DNA from: Actinomortierella ambigua
Lineage: Eukaryota > Mortierellomycota > Mortierellomycetes > Mortierellales > Mortierellaceae
Reading direction: 5' to 3'
NCBI GenBank assembly: GCA_016098155.1
Contig: JAAAJB010000160.1
Location: 1-59,201 of the forward strand
DNA: 59,201 bases
Under the pieces are notes generated by a model. That model worked only from the letters and a program-made list of their open reading frames with translations. It did not search any database and was not told the DNA's origin. Positions within the stretch are counted from its first letter, which is position 1, and each line of letters opens with the position of its first letter. The position numbers and the translations under genes are program-made. Below are positions 1 through 11,450 of the stretch, piece after piece.

Positions 1-240
1 AGGAGGTGAAGAAGGTGACGATTGCCGAGAAGTCGGTGCCCACGCAGAAAACATAGGGTACCGAGCCTTGAAAGGAAAAGCAGGAGGATCAAAAGGTAAG
101 CAACTTTAACCAGGACACGCGGATAGTTGGCATCAAGGAACTTGAAGACAGCGATGAAACCAGTGCGCACATACTTATGGTTCTTCTCGGTGTTGCAATA
201 GGATACCCTACCACTATCGCGGCTTTGGAAAAACCCCCCT
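1..240 (-). CDS. possible partial coding exon(s) at the left edge
   Basis: On the minus strand, a frame open from about 240 downwards reads YVRTGFIAVFKFLDANYP near 173-118, which looks like ordinary protein. It is followed by a pyrimidine-rich stretch ending in CAAG near 76. After that a second frame reads VPYVFCVGTDFSAIVTFF before the window ends. A short intron between the two is likely, but the donor is weak (GTTAAA or GTGTCC), so I cannot fix the junction. Both pieces are hydrophobic, as in a membrane or lumenal protein. I do not recognise the family. The gene would continue off the left edge, and its 5' exons, if any, would lie above 240. Confidence 0.3.
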
Positions 241-387
241 ATCCCCCACACACAATCCATTTCTTCAACACAGCACACCATCTATTCCTTCAACACTGCA
301 CACTATCCAATTACTCTTCAACATTTCACACAATCAAACATCCAAAGCCGCATCCCTCCTCAGCATCCTACATTCCGGTCTACTACA

Positions 388-600
388 CGGCCATCCAAGG
401 CGCTTCAAGGTATGTACTCGAGAAGGAGTGGCAGGCGGATGAAACTGTTGAGTGTCCAAACGGAAAGAACTCGTGACTGACTCTCCTCATATTCTCCTTG
501 AACATGTGTGGGACCTATTAGCCTGCTCCTCGGCAAGGGCTACCGCCACGCTCATGGCCACGCCTGGATGACCAGAGACCGCCGGGTCAAGTGGCAGGAG
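388..600. repeat. diverged direct repeat, copy 1
   Basis: This segment resembles 1415-1620 in the same orientation. The shared order is AAGGTATGTA, GAGAAG, TGGCAGGxGGATGAAA, GGAAAGxACTCG, CTGAC, AAGGGC and CCACGCCTGGxTGACCA, with small indels between. Both copies sit in CA-rich sequence. Neither has a convincing reading frame, so this looks like an old duplication of non-coding or decayed sequence. Confidence 0.6.
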
Positions 601-1300
601 TGAAGAACTAGGGCCAGCCTGCTTCGCTTACATTGGCGCCCAGTCTTCCACGACCTCCAGCCAGGCGACCGGGGACCATTTTCGCTGAACCTCTACAACA
701 CAAGGTATGGCTCTTTGTATTTGCTTGCTCTCTAATGAATGGAATGGGCTGGGCACGAAGCGATACGTTGAAAACGTCCTTTGCTAACATTTCTTTCCTT
801 GCCGAACATCTTCACTCTTTATTCAATTCCCGGTTAGAACAATCCCATATACCCTATAAACCAGAACCAACAACACCAACAACACGTCAAGAGGAACTTG
901 GTCCCCAAGAACGACAAAGGTGGCTGCCACAGCCCCGGGGCTTCAAAGGTACAGTGCATATGAACTTGTGATTGTTGTGCTGGTCCAATACATGTTATGA
1001 AAAGCACTCAATTCTGACACTGCCTTCTCCACCTTCCTATTCTCCCTCGCCGTTCCACATAGATCAAAAACCGGCATGCCTCTAACATCAGCCATAACCC
1101 CCAACTCCCCCCCCATCTCGGGCCACCACCTTGCAGTCGTCCAACCCATGCCTTGCCCTGGCGCTTGTCACAAGCAGCCCAAGAATGCTACATAACCATC
1201 ATCACCATTCACATTGCGTCCAAGGGCATGGCAATATTCCCCAACACAACCTAATCCCATTCAACACAGCCCCACTCTCCACATTACATCACATCACTCC

Positions 1301-1400
1301 ACAAAAAAAGAAAAGAAAAGAAAGAGAAAGAAAAGAAAAAAAAAGAAAAAAGAAAAAAGAAAGAAGAAAGAAGAAGAAAAAGAAAGAAGAAAAAAACACC
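1301..1400 (+). repeat. A/G polypurine tract
   Basis: About 100 nt of almost pure A and G (AAAGAAAAG-type units). It yields Lys/Glu/Arg-only translations in several frames, which should not be read as genes. Confidence 0.8.
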
Positions 1401-1414
1401 AAAAGACAACAACA

Positions 1415-1620
1415 GCCGATGGTCATCTAAGGCGCTCAAAGGTATGTATCTACTTGAGAAGACTTGGCAGGTGGATGAAATTGTCGAATGTAGAAATGGA
1501 AAGTACTCGAAGCTGACAGTCTCTTTTTACTCTTGCTCCTCCCCATGGACTCGTGCCTAGCCATCTAGCCTAAGGGCCAACATCACGCCCATTTCCACGC
1601 CTGGGTGACCAACCCACATA
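1415..1620. repeat. diverged direct repeat, copy 2
   Basis: This is the partner of 388-600, about 1.03 kb downstream in the same orientation. The GGTATGTA that looks like a splice donor is kept in both copies. A much weaker third match (GCTTCAAAGGTAC) lies near 940-955. No coding potential is evident. Confidence 0.6.
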
Positions 1621-3251
1621 GCAACAGTCTATCCAACACAACACCACACTTCATACACACAGCACACCTACACACACAGTCGGGCCTCCCTAACGCCAGC
1701 CCCTGTTGTCATCGACTTTGCCATGTGCCTTGCGCCAGCTCTCCCAAGAGGGCACTCTACCATTGTAATCTCGGACATCCTGCACCTAGAGTAAGCATCA
1801 TCGCCACCATGGAGTTGCCTCTGATGGAGACTCTGAGTACGTATGGTCAAGTTCGGTTGGGCTAACCAACGCATTTTTCGTTGTATGTTTAACTTTCAGA
1901 CCCTTTGTCTCTAGGAGCCAACTTCTTCCAGATTGTCCGTGATCTCCTCAAACTCCCCAAACAAGCCTCAGCTTGACTAGAAAACACACAAACGTCCCTT
2001 TCCCTTGACACCACCCTTCCCTTTCACACGCACACATATACATGGCACACATATACATGTACGCCCACTCATCCACCAGTACTGCCATCCACACATATTT
2101 AGACTTTTAACTCATAATATACACACCCAAGAGAACTTGACACACATCCAGTGAACATTGTTGTGACTTTATTGCACGCGCTTTGTTAGATTTTTGGCTT
2201 GAAGCGGGGGAGAGATGGGTTGGGTCTTGGCAAAGATAAGCAATGAGGAGGAGGGGAGGCAGAGACAAATATGGGGGGGGGGAGTAAGAGAGAGAGAATA
2301 TACGTTTGCCATCCAACACCTGCAAGGATAGTGTGCGCAGGTTCAAGGCAAGATAGGACTCTACAAGTGTTGGCATGGGGGAGGGAAAGGAAGGGAGAGA
2401 CATAATGATATCCTTCTTTTCTTCTCTTGCTCAACTCGCCCTCTTTTCTCGGAGAGGGATAGCAGACTTGTGCCTCTCGTCCAAAAATCATAAGCTGGAT
2501 TTCATGTCAGATTTGATCATTTTTCACTTTGAACTGTCGACAAGATTGATGTGTTTTGGCATTTTTGTCACCTCCCCCTCCCTTCCTTCTATAGATTCTA
2601 AGAAAAGAGCATTGTGGACTGAAGGGTGAATGGTGGATGGAAGCATGTTACAGTGGCGGTTCATGGACTTGGGTGATCCAAAGAGTCGCGTATGGCTCAT
2701 GCGAGGTTAAACTTGTAGCACGAGTATTGTCTTCCTTCGGGTCATGAAAGGCTAAGGCTTAGGGCAAATACAAACAGCTTAGGAAGAAAGATACCATGGT
2801 TCAGCTTCTCATGCCTAGTTCAGAAGACAATCCTGAATATACCTGACCCAGTCTTCCTCCTTTCGCCCCCCCCCCTTCTGGTGGGTGTGGGTGAATGACA
2901 GTGGAATGGAACCAGAAAGTCGCTAATATAGAACCCAAGAGGAACAATACCCACGCGTATGATGTCTAGCGGTCGACGAGTTATGCTGCAGTACATGTTA
3001 ACTATAAGGCTGTCCACCTCTTTCGAGAACAAACAACAAGGCCGAACCATATCCTTTTGCCGTATAGTGGGGGAAATCTAGCTTAGGCTCTGAAGATGGC
3101 CGTTGTTGGGCAAGGGGAAGGGGACTGAAAATTCGCGAAACCCCCCAAGCCACATGCATCATTCTTCGCTCAAACTTGTGTCGCCCCTGCCCGCACTGCA
3201 GGTAACTCTTAGAACCTTCCGCCTCTCTCCCCCACCCCTTCCTCCCGCGCC

Positions 3252-5903
3252 ATGCATGCCCATGTGAGACGATTGTTGGCTCATGGCCTGGCCCGCCGAG
3301 CAGGAACTATCCGTCCATGCCTCCGTTCCACCCAGGCTGTGAGGACTCTGGCGACAGCTCACCCGCCTCAGCCCAGCACCCATTCCGACCTGGATGAGCC
3401 TCTGACGGACACGCCCACCTCTGCAGCAGCAGCAGCAAGGGCAGCAGGGTCAACAACAACAACCACCTCCTCCTCGACCACGACCACGACGCCCGAGATG
3501 ATTGCGCTGTCCGAGGAGTCGTTCCAGGCCCAGAAGCGGCGACTGTTGGGGTCGTTGGACGTGTTGGTGCAGATTCAGAATGGACCCATGGAAAAGAATG
3601 AGCGTTCCGATCTTGATGACATTGAGGTTGAGTACTGGACAAACCGAGTCCAGTCGGCTATCCGGGATCTCCAGCAGGAGAGCACACGTCTCCGCGTTGC
3701 AGGTAAAGAAAAAAAGACAAAAGACAAGAAAGAGAATAAGAAGGACTCCGATCCATGATCGAACAGTACTTGCAGGAAATGTCCGTGGCTGACCACCCCA
3801 TTGGGGGGGATTTCTTTCTTATGACGCGTACTAGTGATTGGCGACTCGAGTGGCCAAGACTCATTGATGGACCTGCTCATGCCTAGCGAGGAGAATGTTC
3901 GTCGATCGGCCAAGGAGACTGGACGTGTTCATCGCCTTCGTTATGGACCCGAGTACTCTGCCTCGGAGGAGACTGGCGCCGAGATCCTGGAGCGCGCGCC
4001 GATCAGCTGGCTCGAAGGCCTCGGAGACGAAGATGGCGGTGAGATCATTGAGGTTTCAGGTATTGTATAAGCAAAATCTTGCTATTGTGTGTGTTGTTGT
4101 GTTTTGCTTGCTCCGAATGGAATGGTGTACTTATCCTTCACCCCCCCCCCTTCATTTTCTCTCTCCCACTCAGGATACGATCTGGATGACCTGACCATGG
4201 ACGACATTGTCTACAACAGCGACCTGATCTTGCTTAGGACCGACGCTCTGCGCCAACTGTCGCTGGAGGAAGAGCAGCGATTCCTGCACCGCTACCGTAA
4301 CAAGAGCAACATTGTGATTGTCGTGGACATGAACACCACCGTGACATCCTCCTCCTCAACGGACCAACAACAACAACAACGACAGCACGCCATGACGATG
4401 GCCGCGCTCAAGGCGAACCTGCACCGGGCCGTCAAGTCGACATCGCACGGCTACAGCAACATGCAGCAGCAGGATCGTCACATCGCAGGCAAGATCCTCC
4501 GTGTCTCCAACCCAGAGCCTTTGCCGATTCTTTTGGAACTACCCCCTCGGACCGTGGCGACAGAGTCGCAACATCTGGAGACCGTGGGCGCGTTACAACA
4601 TTTGGTCGCCAGCACGCTGATGGACACCCCCACAACAACGGCAACGGCAACGACGACGACGACAATCCACCACCGACGTGTGGCATTGCTGACGCGCGCA
4701 CGCGATCTTGTGACGGCCGGGATCGAAGCCGTCGAGCAGCGGTTGGTGGACCGGTTGAAGACGTATGCGCGCGTGGACCAGCTTTCGGAGCAGGTGACGT
4801 CCGAGATCAAGCGAGTCTCAGAGCTCGAGCGACGGAGGATCGAGGACCAGGTGTCCCGCGGCAATGGCAGTGGCAGCGGTGGTGGGGAGATGGAGCAAGA
4901 TGTGGCGACGATGCACCGGGTGCTGGACCATTTCTTTCGACACGAGGTGCCGACGTGGATGTTGGTGGCTCGGAGTGGCGAGATTGCGGAGCGGTTGGAG
5001 GAGCTCTGGGCGGCCGGGTGCTTTGCCGAGACGGAACATCGGATGGCGTATCGCCTTGGAAGGTTGCATCAGACAGCACTGGATGTCTTTTGGTCGACGG
5101 GTCAGGCCTTGCGCCAGCTTCATGATCAATTGCAGGTAGAGGGCCTCCCGATCGGCGCCAAGGCTGTCCGTCAGGATCTGGAGATGGCCTGTGCGGGCTT
5201 GGACCGGGCGCGTGAGCAGGTCCAGCGGGGTGTCAAGGACAAGGATGCGTTTGTGTTGAGCAATGTTGTCTGGAAGGCACGATCGACTTTTGGTGGACCT
5301 TTGAACTCGCTGCGACAGCAACAAGAACAGAAGCAGCAGCAACAACAACAACAACAACAACATGCGGAAGCAAAGAAGGCGCAAGATACACAAGCCTCGA
5401 TACCCCCTACACCTCCCCCCTCTTCCCATTCCTCCTCTCCTTCTTCTTCTTCGTCAGCAACATCAACCCCCACCTCGACATATTCGGCAAGCGCATTAGA
5501 CCGCCTGCAGCGGAGAGGTCAGGTCGCGCTGGCGCAGGGTCTGGGCATTGAGACAAGTGCCGTTGCGACCGGGGTGGGGTTGGCCACGCAGTTCCCGCCC
5601 GAGGTGTACCTGACGAGCTCTGCGGGCATTGCCCTGGTAGGGTTGGGGTACATGCACCTGCGTTGGAAGGCGGCGCAGGCCGAGTTCCGTGCAGAGGCTG
5701 ACCAAGTCGCCCAACAGCTGAAGCAGGAGCTTTTGGAGACGTATGAGGACCAAGTGCAGCGGACGATGGTCGAGCCACTGACGAACGTCGTGGGACTGCT
5801 GGATAAGAATCTGGGCGAGCGGTTACTCCGGTCGTTGGACCAGCGCGATGTGCTCAAGACTATCAAGCAGGAGGCCCAGGGAGTGGAGCAAATCAAGTAT
5901 TAG
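3252..5903 (+). CDS. Mmc1-like mitochondrial inner-membrane protein (degenerate dynamin-family)
   Basis: Proposed exons are 3252-3702, 3835-4059 and 4174-5903 (801 aa); phases join cleanly. The first 35 residues are Arg-rich with no acidic residue (LARRAGTIRPCLRSTQAVRT), as in a mitochondrial presequence. Exon 2 opens with VIGDSSGQDSLMDLLM at about 151-166. This sits where a dynamin or mitofusin P-loop (GxxxxGKS) would be, but Gln replaces the catalytic Lys. A stretch VIVVDMNT in exon 3 could be a G4 remnant. A Gln/Ser/Thr linker follows. One hydrophobic helix at about 703-722 precedes a conserved-looking helical tail. This layout matches the fungal Mmc1 family, GTPase-dead dynamin-like proteins linked to cristae. 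The family name rests on architecture and is inferred. The lost P-loop Lys is seen directly, provided the splice at 3702/3835 is right. Confidence 0.72.
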
Positions 5904-6402
5904 AGAATCTATAACAAAACAAAACAAACAAGAGGCCATTTTTCCTGTCATTTCTCCCCTCAGGTTAGATCAAAATAAACCACACTTATCGATTATATAT
6001 TTTTTGCGCAGCGGGGAGTGTGATTTCCCACGAACAAATGTCCCTCATGCAACAATACACGACACATGCAAAGATAAATCCTCAGATTCATCCTTGGTAG
6101 CCAACTCATATAGGATATCAACACTTTGATTTTGATTTCGTAGTAGTGGGTGGAAATAGTATCTTGCTTTTTATCAGAAATGACTAGAATTGGTTGTAGG
6201 AGTTGTACAGGGGGAATGGCCAAAAAGGTGTTGCGAATGAAAGGAAAAGCGAGAGCAAAATATATACATGGGAACAAAAAGGATGAAATATAGTCTACAG
6301 AAGAAGCCAATGAAAAAGTATTAGACGAGATTTAGCGAAAGAACAAACAAAAAAAAACAAAGATAAAAGCAAAATAAGGAGAGGAGGGAGGGAGGCACCA
6401 TT
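5904..6402. other. convergent intergenic region
   Basis: About 500 nt of AT-rich sequence between the 3' ends of the Mmc1-like gene and the WNK kinase. It should hold both 3' UTRs and polyadenylation sites. Nothing else was seen. Confidence 0.6.
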
Positions 6403-9400
6403 TTAAACATAGTTGGCCGGAGTGGCCGACCTTGGCGGAGCAGAGTGATCCAACAGGACGGCACTGTGCTGTGCTTGCACTGGCATTGGCACTTGTACTG
6501 GTACGGGTACTGGCATGGGGATAGGCTTGGGCGATGTTGCCGTGGCCGGGGTATGGACAAGCGGATGGGGGATGGCTCCTCCTCCTCCTCCAGGCGTTGT
6601 CACCGACCCACCGTTGGCGTACGATGGCAATGTCGGCGTGCTGGCCATCATGGGCGTGCCAGCCATCAAGGGCGTGCCGGTCATCATCGGCGTCCCCGCC
6701 GACATGGGCGTGTTGGCAAACAACGATTGCAAGGGGGACTCGACCTCACTCTTCCGGCGTGGCCGCTCTCCCTTTTGCTCCTTGATCTTCATCATCATCT
6801 CCCACTGCTTCAAGTGTTGCAGCCGCATCAGCTCCATCTCCCGACGCTGTTGCTCCCGCAGGATCTTGAGGTCGTTGTCCAACAACTCTTCGTCCTCCTC
6901 CGACATCTCTGGCCCACTTGAGTGGCTGCCTGTCGTGGTCGTTCCGTTGCCAAAGTGGTGGTATCCACCCGACATTGATGCCGGTGGCGAGGTCGTTGCG
7001 GGGTTTGTTCCCACTCCACCATTGACGTAATGGCTCGACACGGTAGTGACACCGACACCATGCCCGTTCGGCATGAACATCAGCCCTCCTCCTCCACCAC
7101 CATTACTCAACGGCGCCTCCGTAGAGTTGGTGGTGGTAGGGAACATGGAACCAACTCCACTGCCGTTGTGTGGGCCTACATCAATCTGAGACAACGGCCG
7201 CGACGACGTCATCAAGGGATCAGGCGTGGTACGACCCGTGAACGATGGCGGGAAGAATGCCTGCGTAGGGAGCGAAGACGACAACGATTGAGAAGAAGGA
7301 GGGGGAGGGGGATGATATGGTTGTTGCTGTTGCTGTTGCTGGGGATGGCTCGCCGTGATGCAAGTCTGAGCACCGCCAGTCACCGGGATCGGGACGGCGG
7401 AAGGAAGCACGACAGTGGACGATAGCTGCAACAGCCCGCCTTCAACCGACGGCGACCGACGGTGGTAGTTGATCGACGAGCTCGACACGCCATGACGATA
7501 TGGCGATGTGTAGCCGACATCATCGCCATCCTCATCACGACCATACGCCGATCGGGTCCTTGGCTGCAGAGACTTTGTGCTCACACCCATGTTGGCAGCT
7601 GCCATCTCAATCTCCCTCAGAGAACCTCTCGTCGTCGTCGCTCCACTCGCAGTCGTCGTCCTTCTCCGCACAATCACAGGCTCATGAGCGTCCAGTTTGA
7701 AAGCCGCACTGGCGGTGGCGGTGGCGGCGGCAGCGGAAACGGCGGCAGCCGTGGGCAAGGCAATGTGCTCTGACTGCGAACGCTGGACAGGGACGGTGGC
7801 CGAGCGGTTGCCCATGAGAGGGGACAGAGGGTGCTGGTACTGGTGCTGCTGGTCCTTGACAGGATGTTGAACAACTTCCGAGTAGGATGTCGGCATCAAC
7901 TTTGCCTGCGTCTCACGCAAGATATCGGCCGAATCTCGACGTCCTCCGGGTCCAGCAGCCTGAGGGTGCAGCGGGGGGAAGGTCGACTCTGTAATTGGAG
8001 GTGGCATCAGCGAAGAATGGGGCAAAGGTGGCTGGGTCGCATACCCTTGATCCGAGCATTCTGATGGTGACACGGGTCCATTCCACATGGTCGATGCTGT
8101 CGACCCAATCGACGAGTAGTGGTCATACGCAGACTCGGTTGGCGAGGTTCCAAACTGCTCCAACGCATAATCGGCCATGGCTCCGGTAGGTGGTACATTC
8201 AGCTGGCGTTGATGGGTTTTGGCATGTCGATGGTGCTTGGCCTTGTCCTGCTGTTGTTGGACTGCGGAATTCCGAGCTGTGGCAAACTGCTGTTGCTGCA
8301 TCAGTTGCCGTTGTTGTTCTCGCTCCAACAAGACAGAATCGATGCATTCCAAGATGGTCCTCGTCGCCTCTTCGCGATCGTCCGCTGACAAGATCTGCTC
8401 GCGAATCATCTCCGCCACCACTTCCTCGGCCGTATCAATGTTCAAATCAAAGGGGAACTTGATCTCGTGTGTGCCAGCACCCGCGCCACCACCGTTGGTG
8501 TTGCCGCCACCTAAATCCCGTGTGCCAGCCACAGGACAGGTGCAGATCATCTTGAGGCTCAACTGACTTTCATTCAAGTCGCCGTGGTGAATCACCTGAA
8601 TCGAACAAGTCTTGTTGTTGGCATGGGAATGCAGCGTGGGTGTTGTATCGACAACGTTCACAGCTGTGGTATCGTTCCCTTGCTCCAGAGGCAATGGTGC
8701 GCTTGGCAGGGTCTCCGGCTCTGGGTTTGAAGCCACAGCAGTGGATTGGTCCGAGATTGCTGGTAGTGCAGTGGCTATTGTTGACTCTTCTACTGCCTCT
8801 GGTGTTGCTTCTACGGTAATGGCTGCTGTTGCGCCACCTGCGGCGCTTGTAGATTGGGCAAGGGGTGAGGTGGGCGTGTTGGGCACCATGTTGTAGCGAA
8901 TGTGGTAGGTCTTGTTGTCAGCGTCGACCGTCGTCGTGGTGGTGAACTCGGTCGTGGGTATAGAGATCTGATCAGGACGCTGCTCCAACGATGGTAGGGT
9001 TTGAGGTGTAGGTGTGACGGGAAGACTCGACGATACTGGTACGAATGTAGATGTTGATGCCGTAGCTGGGGTTGTGTCGGCAAAGGATGAGCGGGACGAG
9101 CTCGCCACAGATGAGGAGCGCTCCATGTCGAGCCCCTCGAGCGGTCGGCAAGGATATGGTCCTGTGATGTTGCCAGTGCAAGCTGGGACGATTGCACAAG
9201 GCTTGAGAAAGTCCGAGTCGAGCAACTCCTTTGCAGACGGTCGAGTCTGCTCGTTATGGTCCAAACAGCGGCGGATAAAGTCGGCAATCTCGGCACACTG
9301 AACATGCTCCAGCGACTGGGGTCTGATGCCCTGTGTGACCTTGCGGTAGATTTGGGCCTGGTTGGTGCACTCTGAGTATGGATATTCCTTTGTGACCTAA

Positions 9401-10487
9401 AGGGGAACAACATAGGCACACGATGCCATTTTGGTTTCATCCGCGCAGCAAGTAGAAGAGATTAGTCATGGATCCACGGAGAAAGGGCTTGGGCAAAAAA
9501 GAAAGGGATTGGTGCTAGTAGGATGCCCTAAGACATGAGGCCATGATAGCAGCTACTGTGTCAAGGCCATGGTTGGGGCAATCTCTCCAGCAACAAGTAC
9601 AAGAACACGTGGTAGGCAACGGGTAGGGAGCAAAGACAAAGGCAGGACGGCTATTGAACAATAGGTGCAACAAGGGGGAGGGAGGGGAGAGGACAGCTGC
9701 AAAGTGACAAAAAGGACAAATGGACCAACAGGGTGCAGTCAGCAGTGCCATAGAAAAACCTCTCCAATGTGATGCGAGGAGAGGGAAGGGCAAGGAGAAT
9801 GCTTACCATTTCTAGAACACACATGCCAAAGGCGTAAATGTCGACCTTTTCGTTGTACTTTTCTTCATAGAGCTCTGGGGCCATAAACTCTGGGGTGCCG
9901 AGGACGGAGGAGACGTGGGTCTTGTGGCGCAAGACGGCGAGGCCAAGGTCGCCGATCTTGAGCTGGCCGTTGTTGCCGTTGATGAAGATGTTGTCGCACT
10001 TGAGGTCACGGTGGATGATAGGCGGATCATGTGTGTGCAGGTAAAGCAGTCCCTGGAGGATCTGACGGCACCACGACTTGAGGACCTTTGGCTTGAGGGG
10101 GCCTTTGAGCGTCTTTTTGAGGTACTGCTTCAGTGTGCCCGAAGACATGAGCTCGGTGATGAACACGATGCGCTCGCCGCCATTGGAGGCTTTGGTGGAC
10201 CAGGACGCATAAAAGTTGATGATGTGGTCATTGCGGATGCTCTGCAGAATCTCAATCTCGGACAGAATCTTTTGGGCCTCCTTCTTTGAAAGACCATCGA
10301 TGCGAAGCTGGTTCCAGGCAACCTCGACACCCTCCTCTTGGTCGAAGGCTCGGTAGACATGCTTGTAGGCGCCCTTGCCGAGCGACTCGGTGCAGCGCTG
10401 GAACCTGCCTGACGGGTCCGTTTCGACAGGGAGGTTTTCGTCGTCCGAGTCGCCGGTAGTGTCAGCCTGATTGACGTTGCTGCCCAT
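6403..10487 (-). CDS. WNK-type Ser/Thr protein kinase
   Basis: Two exons, 10487-9807 and 9396-6403, give 1224 aa. The kinase domain spans about 28-295. The Gly-rich loop is GKGAYK (37-42). The usual VAxK lysine is Asn59 in VEVAWNQL, and Lys42 in the loop is where WNK kinases place the catalytic lysine. HRDLKCDN (about 159), DLG (180-182) and SSVLGTPEFMAPE (from 193) follow; Ser194 matches the WNK activation-loop phosphoserine. Residues about 489-581 resemble the OSR1/WNK C-terminal (CCT/PF2-like) fold, with FPFDLNIDTAEEVVAEMI. The rest is Ser/Thr/Gly/Gln-rich disorder, a Glu-rich coiled coil near 1100 and four GTPMM-like hexapeptides near the C-terminus. Known WNKs sense chloride and osmotic stress and act on SPAK/OSR1 kinases; that role here is inferred. 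The intron (9397-9806) is longer than most in the window. Confidence 0.92.
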
Positions 10488-10674
10488 GATTGTGCTGCTG
10501 CCACAATGACCTTGTGTGAATGTTGTAGTTGTTGGAGGGGAAGGGGGATACAGTCAGTCAGAATGGACAGAGGGGGGGACTGACTGATTTGATGGAGAAT
10601 GAGTGGCGAGAGGAGTTGGCTGTCTGATGTTGGTGTTGGTGTTGGTGTAGGTTGGGTTGAGTTGGTTGGGTTAG

Positions 10675-10710
10675 TTGGTTGGTTGGTTGGTTGGTTGGTT
10701 GGTTGGTTGG
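10675..10710. repeat. (GGTT)n microsatellite
   Basis: About nine GGTT units on the plus strand. In the WNK mRNA sense this reads as AACC repeats roughly 190 nt upstream of the start codon. Confidence 0.85.
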
Positions 10711-10879
10711 AGGGAGAGGGGGGAAGGGGGTGGGCACCGTCGCTGCTTCTTCACAGTCTTCAAAGTCTGGATACCGACATTGGAGAGCAGGAAGACGACA
10801 CACAGAAAGACCGAGAAAAAAAGACGAAGGAACCCAATGGAGGATGATTGGTGATCCTAAGGGTAGTCAGAAATGACTA

Positions 10880-11090
10880 GGTGAGGGGATTGGGAGGAAG
10901 AGAAGAGAAGAAGGAGAAGGGCAAGAGAGTGGAGTGAAGTGAATGGGGAGTGAAAGAGAGAGAGTGAGAGAGTGAGAGAGAGTGAGAAGAGAGAAAGAGA
11001 GAAAGAGAGGAAAGGAGGAAAGAGGGGGGAGTGGGGGGGGGGAGTGACAGTGAGTGTGTGAGAGGGGGGGAGAGAGAGAAAGAGGGCGCT
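10880..11090. repeat. GA-rich purine tract
   Basis: A long run of GAGA, GTGAGA and G-runs, almost pyrimidine-free on the plus strand, between divergent start codons. It is simple sequence. Such tracts can exclude nucleosomes or bind GAGA-type factors, which is not shown here. Confidence 0.75.
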
Positions 11091-11450
11091 CTGTCCATGC
11101 ACGACAGGAGAAAAAAAAAAAAAGTTTTTATGGAGTGAAGTTTGCCTGGTCAATATTTGAATCAACATTGAATAGCAACTGCCCTCCCATTCAAAACGAA
11201 AAGAGACGGCTCAGAAAGCGAGGCTCTCTCCATATATACACACCCTCCACTCATAAGCGTGTGTTCCCAGAGACACTGAGAGAATCGAGTGTGAGAGTGA
11301 GAGGGAGAGGGAGAGAGGGGGAGAGTGCGTGGTAGTAGCATGCAACTTGCACCCCTCACACGCATCCATTCATTCATCAACAACAACAACACCATTCCAT
11401 CCCTCCATCCACCCACCCCCCTCCTCCTCCATCCACTCCATCCCTCAGCC

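Larger units (their letters stand above)
241..3251. other. gene-poor stretch upstream of the Mmc1-like gene
   Basis: About 3 kb without a supportable gene. It holds CA-rich low-complexity DNA, the diverged repeat pair, a purine tract and short spurious frames. The proximal promoter and leader of the gene starting at 3252 must lie at its right end, where a CT/CCC-rich stretch precedes the ATG. No RNA gene or mobile element was recognised. Confidence 0.5.
10488..11450. promoter_or_regulatory. divergent promoter region, WNK kinase / AP-4 epsilon
   Basis: About 960 nt between two ATGs pointing outward. It contains a GGTT tetranucleotide run (10675-10710), then about 200 nt of GA-rich sequence (10880-11090), and a CA/CT-rich leader just before the AP-4 start. 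Both leaders should lie here. No gene was seen. Confidence 0.6.

Noticed and set aside
1131..1516. Two overlapping frames rich in Lys, Arg and Glu
   Set aside because: They translate a simple A/G tract. No start context, motif or splice support.
4818..5473. Minus-strand frames of 100-203 aa opposite the Mmc1-like gene
   Set aside because: They are shadows of exon 3, with Leu or Cys runs produced by the CAG/CAA repeat on the other strand.
10880..11090. CRISPR-like or tandem protein-coding array
   Set aside because: The region is simple GA-rich sequence without fixed repeat and spacer structure, and eukaryotic context excludes CRISPR.
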